Source: Methylobacter sp.
GTDB lineage: Bacteria; Pseudomonadota; Gammaproteobacteria; Methylococcales; Methylomonadaceae
DNA: 11,061 nt
NCBI GenBank assembly: GCA_028714995.1
Contig: JAQTLI010000054.1
Location: forward strand, 1 to 11,061
Direction of reading: 5' to 3'
Numbering within the stretch: the stretch's first letter is position 1; each line of letters begins with the position of its first letter. The position numbers were made by a program, and so were the translations under genes. Shown piece after piece: positions 1 to 7,556 of the stretch. Below the pieces are notes generated by a model. It made no database searches. It saw only the letters and a list, made by a program, of their open reading frames with translations, and had not been told where the DNA came from.

Positions 1-524
1 AAATTACAACAGAGCAGGTATTTGGCTTAGAAGATCACAACTCAGCTAACCCAGAATTGAAAATAGACGTACTCAATATGTTTTTCAATAATTATCTGGA
101 AGATATGCCAATTATATTTGTTTTGCGAGATGGCAGAACATGTATAAATTCAAAAGTACAAAGAACGGGGCAGTCCCTGGAAAAAGCGTGTGAGAGGTGG
201 CAGTACTCAGTGTTGTGTTACAAGTTCTTCAAGACAAGTCATGCAAATAATATTTGCGTTCGATACGAAGACTTATTGTTTAATCCACAAGCAACTTTAA
301 TCAAAATTTGTGATTTTCTAAAAATTCCATATCAAGAAGAAATGTTGAGTGGGACTCACAACAAAAAAATGCTGCCAGAGTATCAGAATAATAAATTTGA
401 TTTAGCGAAAACAAAATCCATTGACCTCCCTGATGATTGGTTTAATAAAATAAAAGATGATTTGAAATACTGTGGTTATTTGTCTGGACAGTTCGCTCAG
501 CAAGATGGAAAACTGGTAGCATGA
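1..524 (+). CDS. Sulfotransferase family protein, 3' part only
   Basis: The reading frame is open from the window edge (first full codon at 3) to a TGA at 522-524, so the gene begins upstream; the TTG at 57 is merely an in-frame codon. About 173 residues are visible. The stretch FVLRDGRTCINS (117-152) matches the 3'-phosphate-binding motif of PAPS-dependent sulfotransferases, an Arg followed eight residues later by a Ser. The later RYEDLLFNPQATLIKICDFL (261-320) is the typical 'RYEDL...P...L..I..FL' helix of the same fold. The N-terminal P-loop lies outside the window. Such enzymes move sulfate from PAPS to a sugar or other acceptor; the acceptor cannot be read from the sequence. The gene is AT-rich (18 G+C of 60 at 241-300), clearly more so than the next gene, which suggests a separate origin. 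Family call fairly sure; substrate unknown. Confidence 0.8.
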   Translation, partial: ITTEQVFGLEDHNSANPELKIDVLNMFFNNYLEDMPIIFVLRDGRTCINSKVQRTGQSLEKACERWQYSVLCYKFFKTSHANNICVRYEDLLFNPQATLIKICDFLKIPYQEEMLSGTHNKKMLPEYQNNKFDLAKTKSIDLPDDWFNKIKDDLKYCGYLSGQFAQQDGKLVA

Positions 525-676
525 GCCTCACCTGCTGAATTATCGCATTTATGAAAAAGGGAAAGCTTGCTTGAATGACAAGTTTCATCCTGAACATGCA
601 ACCGATGTGGAGTAACAAGCAAGTTTCATAGTCGCCTTAGTGCGTTTTAATGTTACTGAGGGAACCTCAAATTACA
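525..676. other. Intergenic gap with short repeated words
   Basis: No convincing gene. The 10-mer CAAGTTTCAT occurs at 579-588 and again at 620-629. CTTGCTTG at 566-573 is the reverse complement of CAAGCAAG at 616-623. No U-run follows, so a terminator is not supported. One frame is open for 31 codons (520-615) without a recognisable protein; that length is expected by chance. Confidence 0.4.
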
Positions 677-3600
677 ATGAAAATTAAGAATAACAAATTG
701 ATCGTAGTATTAGGAATGCACCGCAGCGGAACGAGTGCAATTACGCGTGCGTTGCAGGTAATGGGCGTGGAGCTCGGCGATAGATTGATGCAGTCCTTTG
801 AAGGTAACAACTCTAAAGGTTTTTGGGAGGATGTTGATCTTAATACGCTCAATATGGAAATGCTGAGTGCTCTGGGAAGTGATTGGTATCATCTTGCCCC
901 GATTGAACCCAGCGATGTAGAGTTTTTACGCAAGGAGGGTTATTTCCTCCGTGCAACTGTGTTACTTAGACAGAAGGTCAGCAGCACATCTATCTTTGGT
1001 TTCAAAGACCCACGTGTAGCAAAATTACTACCCTTCTGGAAAGAGGTGTTTAGCCACTGTCAATTCGATGTGAGCTATGTTATGACCGTGCGCCATCCAC
1101 TCAGTGTGGTCCAGTCTTTAGCCAAACGTGACATTATTGAAGCAGGGCAGAGCTATCTACTGTGGTTCGTTCATGTCATCACCAGTTTGATCAGCAGCGC
1201 TGGTGATAAGCGGGTGCTTGTTGATTATGACCGCCTCATGCAATCACCAGATCATGAGTTAAATCGGATGGCAAAACATCTTGATCTGGAAATCAACCCT
1301 ACAGAACTACAAATCTACAAGACTGAGTTTCTTGATCAGGGATTACGGCATACGGTTTACGATCTGAATGATTTGTTGTTGGACGATGCCTGTCCGCCCA
1401 TTGTACGCGAGGTCTACGCTGCTTTGCTCGATGTTGCATCCGAAAAAATAAAGTTTGATGACCTGGAACTACAGGACAAGATAGTGCGATGGTCAGACGA
1501 ATTTGAGCGTCTTAGATCGCCTTTGCTGCTGGTAGATGAGCTTTTGGCGCAAAAGATGGCTGGCATGCTAACCGTGGGCGAACGTGACAAGCAGGTCGCC
1601 AATCTCTACCAAACCCTGGGCGAGCGCGATGGGCAGATAGCCAGTCTCAATCAATCCGTGGCCGAGCGCGACGGGCAGATTGCCAGCCTCTACCAAACCC
1701 TGAGCGAGCGCGACGGGCAGATAGCCAGCCTCCATCAAGCCGAAGCCAACCTTAACCAGGCCGTGATCGATCGCGACGGGCAGATTGCCAGCCTCAATCA
1801 ATCCGTGACCGAGCGCGACGGGCAGATAGCCAGCCTCCATCAAGCCGAAGCCAACCTTAACCAGGCCGTGATCGATCGCGACGGGCAGATCGCCGGTCTC
1901 AATGAGGCAATTATGGAGCGAGACAAAGAATTGATTTTTATCTTCCAAAGTAAATCCTGGAAATTAACCAGGCCTCTACGTGGCTTTCGAAGATCACTGG
2001 TCAGTCGTCCACATATATTTTTGAGCAAACACTTCTCCAGTATCGCTCGCCGTCTTTGGTATTCACTGCCGTCTACTGATAACAAACAGAAGGTAAAGTC
2101 CGCTTTATTCAGAAATCTCCCAACCCTTCTAGGCTGGACTCGGGCTTACCGCGACTGGAAGAGCTTCAATACCCCTATTGCAAGCGGATCAGTTCAAAGA
2201 GCCGCCTTGCCGGAGGTGCCGGCACAGGATGCTCCGAAAATCAGTGAATATGTTCCGTTGTTGAAGGGAAAGTCACTTGAAAACAAGCAGGCCAAACTAA
2301 TTTGTTTCTATTTGCCGCAGTTTCACCCCATTCCAGAAAATAATACATGGTGGGGTGACGGCTTCACAGAATGGTCGAACGTTCAGCCAGCTGAGCCGCA
2401 GTTCGTTGACCATTATCAGCCTCACGTCCCCGGCGAACTAGGGTACTACAGTCTGCTTGACCCCGCCGTTCAGCGCCGTCAAGTCGAGCTTGCCAAGTTA
2501 TATGGAATTGAGGGTTTTTGTTTCTACTTCTATTGGTTTGGCGGCAAGCGCCTTCTGGAAACCCCAATTCAAAACTATCTGGAAGACAGTAGCCTTGATT
2601 TGCCGTTCTGTTTATGCTGGGCCAATGAAAACTGGAGCCGCCGCTGGGATGGCCTGGACAGCGAAATTCTTATCGCCCAACAATACTCTCCGGAAGACGA
2701 CATTGCCTTTATTCAGTACGTTAGCCGTTACATGCGCGATTCCCGCTACATACGGATCGACAGCAAACCGTTGTTGCTAGTCTACCGCCCCAGCCTTCTA
2801 CCATCAGCCAAGAAAACCGCTGGAAGATGGAGGCAGTGGTGCAGAGATCAAGGTATCGGTGAAATATATTTGGCCTACACACAATCCTTTGAGACAGTCG
2901 ATCCTGTTAACTACGGATTCGATGCGGCTATTGAATTTCCGCCCAACAATTCCTCGCCGCCGAATGTAACGGATCAAGTCCAACCGTTGCATGATGATTT
3001 TGCTTGCAACGTTTACGACTGGGACATATTTGTTGAACGGAGCCGTGATTACAAGAAGCCAAAATACACATTGTTTCGCGGCGTATGCCCTTCATGGGAC
3101 AACACTGCCCGGCGCAAAAATAGAAGCTCAATTCTCTTGAATAGCTCGCCTCGGGGATATCAGCAATGGCTGTTCAATGCAATTGGCGAAACAGTCGAAC
3201 GTTTTAGTAACCCCAAACAGCGTCTTATATTTATCAATGCCTGGAATGAATGGGCAGAAGGTGCTCATCTTGAACCCGATCAGCGTTATGGTTTTGCCTA
3301 CCTGGAGGCAACGCGTATGGCACTTGTCCGTAAAACCTTGATGGACAGCCCGCATGTGTCGGACAATAATCACTCTATCGCAGTTGTGATACACACCTTT
3401 TACGAAGATGTATTCGATGAGATTCTGGGCTATTTAGAAAACATTCATTCAACTTCGTTAAAACTCTATGTAACCGCCCCAGATGATCTGGTGGAATCAA
3501 TACGCAGGAAACTTCTCCAACAAAAGTACAGTTTTTATATACTTCCCGTCAACAATCATGGCCGGGATATACTTCCATTTATAAAAATTATGCCGGAAGT

Positions 3601-4111
3601 ATTGCAAGGCGGGCATGATTTGTTGATTAAAGTCCATACCAAAAAATCGAAACACCGCCAGGATGGTGGCGTATGGCGGAATGATATTTTTGAAAAGTTG
3701 CTTTTTGAGTCAGCTCTCATAGCTAATATCGATTATTTGGCCAACAACCCGGAGATTGGCATACTTGGACCAACTGGCCATATTGTTCCGATGAATTTTT
3801 ACTGGGGATCAAATGCGACTCGCGTGACAGAACTTGCAGCCAGGATGGGAGTAGACAGCGATACACTGAAAAGTTTGAACTTTGTTGCTGGTACTATGTT
3901 TATTGCCCGTACCAAGGCAATGATTCCCTTGCTGAATATTGCCCTAACGGAGGAAGACTTTGAACAGGAAGATGGGCAAGTTGATGGAACGCTGGCTCAC
4001 GCCATAGAGCGCCTATTTTCGATAAGTGCTCACTCAATTAGGTTAATGACGACTTGCAGGGAAAACATTAGTAATATGAATTACGAATTTGCAGAGAGTC
4101 ATAAAGAATGA
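677..4111 (+). CDS. Multi-module protein: sulfotransferase, coiled-coil repeats, WbsX/GH99-like, RgpF-like
   Basis: 1144 aa from ATG 677. That start puts the P-loop at the usual place near the N-terminus and has a weak GAGGGA about 13 bases upstream; the in-frame ATG at 650 adds nine residues and has no ribosome site. Residues 1-270 are sulfotransferase-like: GMHRSGTS (13-20) is the phosphosulfate loop, then FKDPR (109-113) and TVRHPLSVVQSL (from 137), the 3'-phosphate motif. Residues 301-412 are ERDGQIASL-type coiled-coil repeats, followed by SKSWKLTRPLR (425-435), a sequence often seen after such coils in bacterial glycan enzymes. Residues 540-885 match WbsX / glycosyl-hydrolase-99-like proteins (FYLPQFHPI, WWGDGFTEW, WANENW, AWNEWAEG at 855-862). 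Residues 900-1140 match RgpF (HTFY at 906, HGRD at 961, IKVHTKK at 984). No signal peptide or membrane helix is seen, so it is probably cytoplasmic. Domain calls are by recall of motifs. The combined activity is inferred to be glycan assembly with sulfation. Confidence 0.85.
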   Translation: MKIKNNKLIVVLGMHRSGTSAITRALQVMGVELGDRLMQSFEGNNSKGFWEDVDLNTLNMEMLSALGSDWYHLAPIEPSDVEFLRKEGYFLRATVLLRQKVSSTSIFGFKDPRVAKLLPFWKEVFSHCQFDVSYVMTVRHPLSVVQSLAKRDIIEAGQSYLLWFVHVITSLISSAGDKRVLVDYDRLMQSPDHELNRMAKHLDLEINPTELQIYKTEFLDQGLRHTVYDLNDLLLDDACPPIVREVYAALLDVASEKIKFDDLELQDKIVRWSDEFERLRSPLLLVDELLAQKMAGMLTVGERDKQVANLYQTLGERDGQIASLNQSVAERDGQIASLYQTLSERDGQIASLHQAEANLNQAVIDRDGQIASLNQSVTERDGQIASLHQAEANLNQAVIDRDGQIAGLNEAIMERDKELIFIFQSKSWKLTRPLRGFRRSLVSRPHIFLSKHFSSIARRLWYSLPSTDNKQKVKSALFRNLPTLLGWTRAYRDWKSFNTPIASGSVQRAALPEVPAQDAPKISEYVPLLKGKSLENKQAKLICFYLPQFHPIPENNTWWGDGFTEWSNVQPAEPQFVDHYQPHVPGELGYYSLLDPAVQRRQVELAKLYGIEGFCFYFYWFGGKRLLETPIQNYLEDSSLDLPFCLCWANENWSRRWDGLDSEILIAQQYSPEDDIAFIQYVSRYMRDSRYIRIDSKPLLLVYRPSLLPSAKKTAGRWRQWCRDQGIGEIYLAYTQSFETVDPVNYGFDAAIEFPPNNSSPPNVTDQVQPLHDDFACNVYDWDIFVERSRDYKKPKYTLFRGVCPSWDNTARRKNRSSILLNSSPRGYQQWLFNAIGETVERFSNPKQRLIFINAWNEWAEGAHLEPDQRYGFAYLEATRMALVRKTLMDSPHVSDNNHSIAVVIHTFYEDVFDEILGYLENIHSTSLKLYVTAPDDLVESIRRKLLQQKYSFYILPVNNHGRDILPFIKIMPEVLQGGHDLLIKVHTKKSKHRQDGGVWRNDIFEKLLFESALIANIDYLANNPEIGILGPTGHIVPMNFYWGSNATRVTELAARMGVDSDTLKSLNFVAGTMFIARTKAMIPLLNIALTEEDFEQEDGQVDGTLAHAIERLFSISAHSIRLMTTCRENISNMNYEFAESHKE
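1577..1930 (+). repeat. In-frame 42/63-bp tandem repeats encoding a coiled-coil stalk
   Basis: Seven full units and one partial unit: 42 bp at 1577, 1619 and 1661; 63 bp at 1703; 42 bp at 1766; 63 bp at 1808; 42 bp at 1871; a partial unit from 1913. The 14-residue unit is about xERDGQIASLxQxx. The 63-bp units add seven residues (ANLNQAV), so the heptad register is kept throughout. A larger 105-bp period (63+42) occurs twice, with 81 bp identical between 1705-1785 and 1810-1890. GC is about 58% at 1741-1800, above the flanks. The pattern suggests recent duplication by slippage or unequal recombination without loss of frame. Confidence 0.95.
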
Positions 4112-4532
4112 AAAAGAGCTGTATCTTCACAAATAATTTGGCAAAACAGGCGCAGTCTCGATCCAAAATTTCCTAAACAGCGAAAGATTAAAGTTAATAG
4201 AGGCTAGGATACTATATCCCGAAGCCGGATAGTTGAATTCATGACATCTTTTGCTTACTACATTAGGAGACTAAGAAATTAGTGAAAGCACTTTAAATAA
4301 GTATAATAGAAAGAACTTAGGAATTAATGATTATGGCTTTGATTGTCGCACCTTCCCGGCTTTAGAAGCCAAAATTGGTATGTTTGATCTTATAACATCC
4401 TTAGTTTGTCTTCTGATTGGCAAAGACGGTCTCTTAGGTGATCCTTTTATATAGCCCCGATCTGACTTGGACTACGAAGAATTTTCCTGCGCATGGCCAC
4501 CCATCAGTCCAATCTGAAGCAGTCCAAAACTC
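4112..4532. other. 420-bp gap, no + strand gene, probable decayed DNA
   Basis: All three forward frames are broken often. There is no strong terminator after the large gene: GGCTT (4358-4362) and AAGCC (4366-4370) form only a 5-bp hairpin, with no T-run. A TATAAT occurs at 4302-4307, but no good -35 box lies 16-18 bp upstream and it is about 230 bp from the next start. The right half carries minus-strand fragments described separately. The gap probably separates two transcription units, but I cannot place the promoter. Confidence 0.5.
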
Positions 4533-4534
4533 AT
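4331..4534 (-). pseudogene. Possible decayed transposase remnant (IS5-like DDE)
   Basis: Minus-strand translation gives short pieces that, read across frameshifts, resemble the middle of IS5-type transposases. One frame is open from 4471 down to a TAA at 4333-4331 (46 codons). It begins SKSDRGYIKG, like the family's '(A)D(K/R)GYD' second-aspartate motif, and ends NIPILASKAGKVRQSK, like 'I.P.IP.(K/R)..RK'. A neighbouring frame supplies GAI, a stop, then KDHLRDRLCQS, like 'GYD.DHLRD.L'. The upstream GLMGGHAQEN resembles the 'LTGGQ.HD' segment. Stops and frame changes mean it cannot be functional. I see no terminal inverted repeats. The similarity is judged by eye over short stretches and could be chance. 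Confidence 0.3.
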
Positions 4535-7500
4535 GACAGAAATCGAAATAACACGAGCAATGGCGTATAGGGGAAGAGCCGTTGCTTTTTTTGGTGTTCT
4601 GTTTTTGCTCTTGTTGATGCCAAGAGCGCAGATAATGAAATCATTTATGGAAACTGAAGCAGTTAAAAAGTCATTATTATCCGTAGCTACCGAAGGCCAG
4701 CTTAGTAGGGGGAGAATAAAACTAATCTCCCTGATCGATCAATTACCATTGCGAGTATTATTTTTTATTTTTTCTGTGGCATATCTGATGCTGGCTATGA
4801 ATTCACCAGTATCCATCTACGCAAGTGCAGGCCATGATGATTCTTTGTTTTGGGGAAAAGCGTATCAGATAGTGAAATGGAACTGGCTTGGCGCGTACAA
4901 CCAAATGGCATTAGCCAGGGGTCAGGGCTTTCCTTTGTTTTTAGCTGCAAATGCAGTGTTAGGCATTTCGGTTACGCTACTGATTGCGCTTCTTCATATC
5001 TTTGTATACGGAATGATTGCAAATACATTGCGTGGATTAGGTCTGAATAGATATTTGGGTTGGCTTTACGTGGCATTTCTTTTGATGCTGGGGTCGGCCC
5101 CGGTCTTCGCTGAACAAAATCAATTGCCCCAACCGGAAATTCAGGGCTATGTCGATTTGTTTGCTGTGGAAGGCAACAAAATTGTTGCTCAAGGTTGGGT
5201 AGGTGCGGCAGATCCTAGCCACAAAGTCGTATCGCTTTCTGTTTGGCTTGGTAATGTTCAGGTTGTAGATGGAGGTTTTGAACAATTTGAGCGACCAGAT
5301 GTTATTAAAGCAACAGGTCGTAGAGATTGGTTTAAGTCTGGTTGGCGCGTTAGTGCGGAATTACCAAGTAATTTGAAAGGGGATGAACATCCTGTCAATG
5401 TGTTGGCGAAACTTGAAAATGGCCACACGGAAAAATTGATGATGAACCCCCAAGCTGAACAGAGTGTTGTCGATGCGCCTTTGTATCGGCACAGCCTAGC
5501 CATTTTGGGTGTAAGAATTACGCTAATCATCATGGTTGTTTTGCTTTGTGTAGTGTATTTTCAGGCCGATAACTTATCTGGGCGGCTTTTTTCTACAGCC
5601 CATTATTTGGTCAAGCCGCCTGTAATTTTCGGGTTTACGTTGTTCTTGTGCTTTTGGGTATTACTTAGCCTGGGTATCACAGGTTCTTCACTCAGGATAG
5701 GGCTTCAACAAACACCATTTGTTCAGTCCGATGCAACCAACGTTTGGGGGAAAGATCAGTCTGTCCGGAGTGATGATTATTGGGTACTTACGCCCCTTGC
5801 TATAGCTCAATACAACCATCATCCACAATTCCCAGTAGTTAATACTAATCTTGGCGAAGACGGCCAAAACATGCTCGTCGTTGGAATGACTGGTGCTCCG
5901 GTAGCACACATTTCAGCAATAGCAAAACCGGCAACATGGGGTTTTTTTCTATTTGATTTGAAAAGAGCCTTATCCTGGTATTGGTGCTTTCCCATATTCG
6001 CTTGTTTGTTTGCTCTCTGGGGGGTTGTTGCGTTGCTTTTGCCCGGGCAATGGCGATCAAGTTTCCTAATTGCTTTATGGTTTAGCGTGTCTCCTTATGC
6101 GGCTGCATGGTCTAATTGGCCTGCGTATGCTGTATTTTTTCCAAGCCTTTCTTTATTGTCTGCAATCGCCATTTTGCGATCAGATAGTAAATATTTACTA
6201 CTTGTGTTGGGCTGTATTCTAGGGTTGGCTTTAGCCGGCTTTGTTTTGGTTTTATACCCACCTTGGCAAGTATCTTTGGGATATGTATTTCTTGCATTGA
6301 TTGTGGGTATTGCTGTTAGGGATGAGCTTTATAGAAATTTCAACAAACGCAGGCTAGCATCATTTGGAATTGCAATCATAATTTCTGGCTTAATTATGTG
6401 GAAGTGGTGGTCAGATGCACATCTGGCAGTTCAAGCAATGATGGATACGGTCTATCCTGGGCAAAGAACTACACTCACGGGTGGAAAAGTTGCATTGCCA
6501 GAATTGCTGCGCGGCTTTACGAATTTGGTCACGTTAAATAAACTGAATAGCACGTATAGCAACCAAAGCGAAATGACCTCTTTTCCCTACATGCTGTTAC
6601 CACTTGCTTTGCTGTTTATTTTTCGGGTTTATCAAAAAGCGATTGGTGCGGTAGAAATTGCCCTTGCGGTGTCGATTAGTTTTATTTTGTATTATACGTT
6701 GGTCGGTATTCCAGTCGAAGTGGCTCAATTTTCGCTTTGGGGACGCGTTCAGCCGCAGAGAGCCGAGATTGCTTTGGGGCTATCAAACATGATTTTATGT
6801 GGATTGTTATTGTCATCTGGCATAAAGTCCATGCCAAACAAAATTCCAACCAGAACATTGGCAATCGTGGTTGCGTTGATATGGGCAGCAATTGCATTTC
6901 ACAGCATTTCTCGCCTTCATGAAAGCTTACTCTCTGGCTTCTCGCCAGGTGTATTTGTAGGGCTGTTTGTTGTTGTTGTGGTTACTGGTTATTGTTTGGC
7001 GATGGGTAAATTCCGAGAGTTCATCTACCTTAGTTTGGCATTGTCAGTGGCAACGATATGGAGATTTAACCCAGTCAATATCGCACCGCATAGCGTTACG
7101 GCTGCATCATTTATTTATGGACTCAATAATAAGGAATCAGACCATGTTGCGAGTCAGCGGATACTTGTGCTCGAAACACAAGCCCCAGCAATGTATCTAT
7201 TGGCGGCCGGGCTTCCTGTAGCCAATGGTGTCTTCTACTATCCGCAGAGTTCGCTGTATGAGCGACTAGACAAGAATCACGCAGAATCGAACATATACAA
7301 TCGATATCAACATCTGCTTTTTTCTGGCGGGGTTGTCGAGAACGCCGATCACTATCGAATTGAGTCGCCTCAAGGGGATGTGGTAAAAGTTGTGGTGAAT
7401 TTAGAGCGCTTTGATTTTCGTAAGACTGGGGCAGGGATTCTGGCGGCTCCTCAACATGAGGAGGAAGCGTTACGGAAAAATGCTAAGTTAACCTACATAA

Positions 7501-7556
7501 GAAATGAAAAAGGGTGGGCATGGTTTCAAATAACAGGGGGCTTAAATGCCGATTAA
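4533..7556 (+). CDS. Large polytopic membrane protein, GT-C-like, with inserted beta-rich domain
   Basis: 1007 aa if the ATG at 4533 is used. In-frame ATGs at 4617 and 4635 are alternatives, none with a clear ribosome site, and the first 70 residues look unlike the rest. About 15-17 hydrophobic segments are visible. A helix at 75-90 is followed by AGHDDSLFW (H101, D102, D103), reminiscent of the acidic motif in the first periplasmic loop of GT-C transferases. Residues 171-193 read like a signal peptide or helix ending in VFA. A soluble, probably periplasmic beta-rich domain spans about 200-318 (QGW, RPDV at 254-257, SGWR at 269-272). Further helices lie at 322-343 and 364-386, then a loop with RSDDYW (412-417), many more helices, and a soluble tail from about 860. 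It probably transfers a sugar from a polyprenyl-phosphate donor on the periplasmic face (inference). The next gene overlaps by 11 bp. I do not recognise a named gene. Confidence 0.75.
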   Translation: MTEIEITRAMAYRGRAVAFFGVLFLLLLMPRAQIMKSFMETEAVKKSLLSVATEGQLSRGRIKLISLIDQLPLRVLFFIFSVAYLMLAMNSPVSIYASAGHDDSLFWGKAYQIVKWNWLGAYNQMALARGQGFPLFLAANAVLGISVTLLIALLHIFVYGMIANTLRGLGLNRYLGWLYVAFLLMLGSAPVFAEQNQLPQPEIQGYVDLFAVEGNKIVAQGWVGAADPSHKVVSLSVWLGNVQVVDGGFEQFERPDVIKATGRRDWFKSGWRVSAELPSNLKGDEHPVNVLAKLENGHTEKLMMNPQAEQSVVDAPLYRHSLAILGVRITLIIMVVLLCVVYFQADNLSGRLFSTAHYLVKPPVIFGFTLFLCFWVLLSLGITGSSLRIGLQQTPFVQSDATNVWGKDQSVRSDDYWVLTPLAIAQYNHHPQFPVVNTNLGEDGQNMLVVGMTGAPVAHISAIAKPATWGFFLFDLKRALSWYWCFPIFACLFALWGVVALLLPGQWRSSFLIALWFSVSPYAAAWSNWPAYAVFFPSLSLLSAIAILRSDSKYLLLVLGCILGLALAGFVLVLYPPWQVSLGYVFLALIVGIAVRDELYRNFNKRRLASFGIAIIISGLIMWKWWSDAHLAVQAMMDTVYPGQRTTLTGGKVALPELLRGFTNLVTLNKLNSTYSNQSEMTSFPYMLLPLALLFIFRVYQKAIGAVEIALAVSISFILYYTLVGIPVEVAQFSLWGRVQPQRAEIALGLSNMILCGLLLSSGIKSMPNKIPTRTLAIVVALIWAAIAFHSISRLHESLLSGFSPGVFVGLFVVVVVTGYCLAMGKFREFIYLSLALSVATIWRFNPVNIAPHSVTAASFIYGLNNKESDHVASQRILVLETQAPAMYLLAAGLPVANGVFYYPQSSLYERLDKNHAESNIYNRYQHLLFSGGVVENADHYRIESPQGDVVKVVVNLERFDFRKTGAGILAAPQHEEEALRKNAKLTYIRNEKGWAWFQITGGLNAD
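7536..7540 (+). promoter_or_regulatory. Ribosome binding site of the GT2 gene at 7546
   Basis: A G-run preceded by A (AGGGGG) ends five bases before the ATG at 7546. It lies inside the 3' end of the upstream membrane-protein gene, which fits coupled translation of the overlapping pair. Confidence 0.5.

Noticed and set aside
520..615. 31-codon open frame (ending HPEHATDVE) after the sulfotransferase fragment
   Set aside because: It has no start codon with a ribosome site and no family I recognise; the length is within chance expectation.
650..676. ATG at 650 as start of the large gene
   Set aside because: No ribosome site precedes it, and it adds nine residues ahead of the usual MKIKNNKLIVVLGMHRSG-type N-terminus that begins at 677.
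1577..1930. CRISPR-like repeat array
   Set aside because: The repeats are in frame, have no unique spacers and encode heptads continuous with the flanking protein.
1568..1948. Antisense open frame of 126 codons with repeated GLIEAG-type units
   Set aside because: It is the mirror of the coding repeats: the 42/63-bp periodicity leaves one antisense frame free of stops. It has no ribosome site or family resemblance.
4279..4307. TATAAT at 4302-4307 as a promoter for the membrane cassette
   Set aside because: The best -35 candidates match only two or three of six bases, the region is AT-rich, and the distance to the gene is large; chance is as likely.
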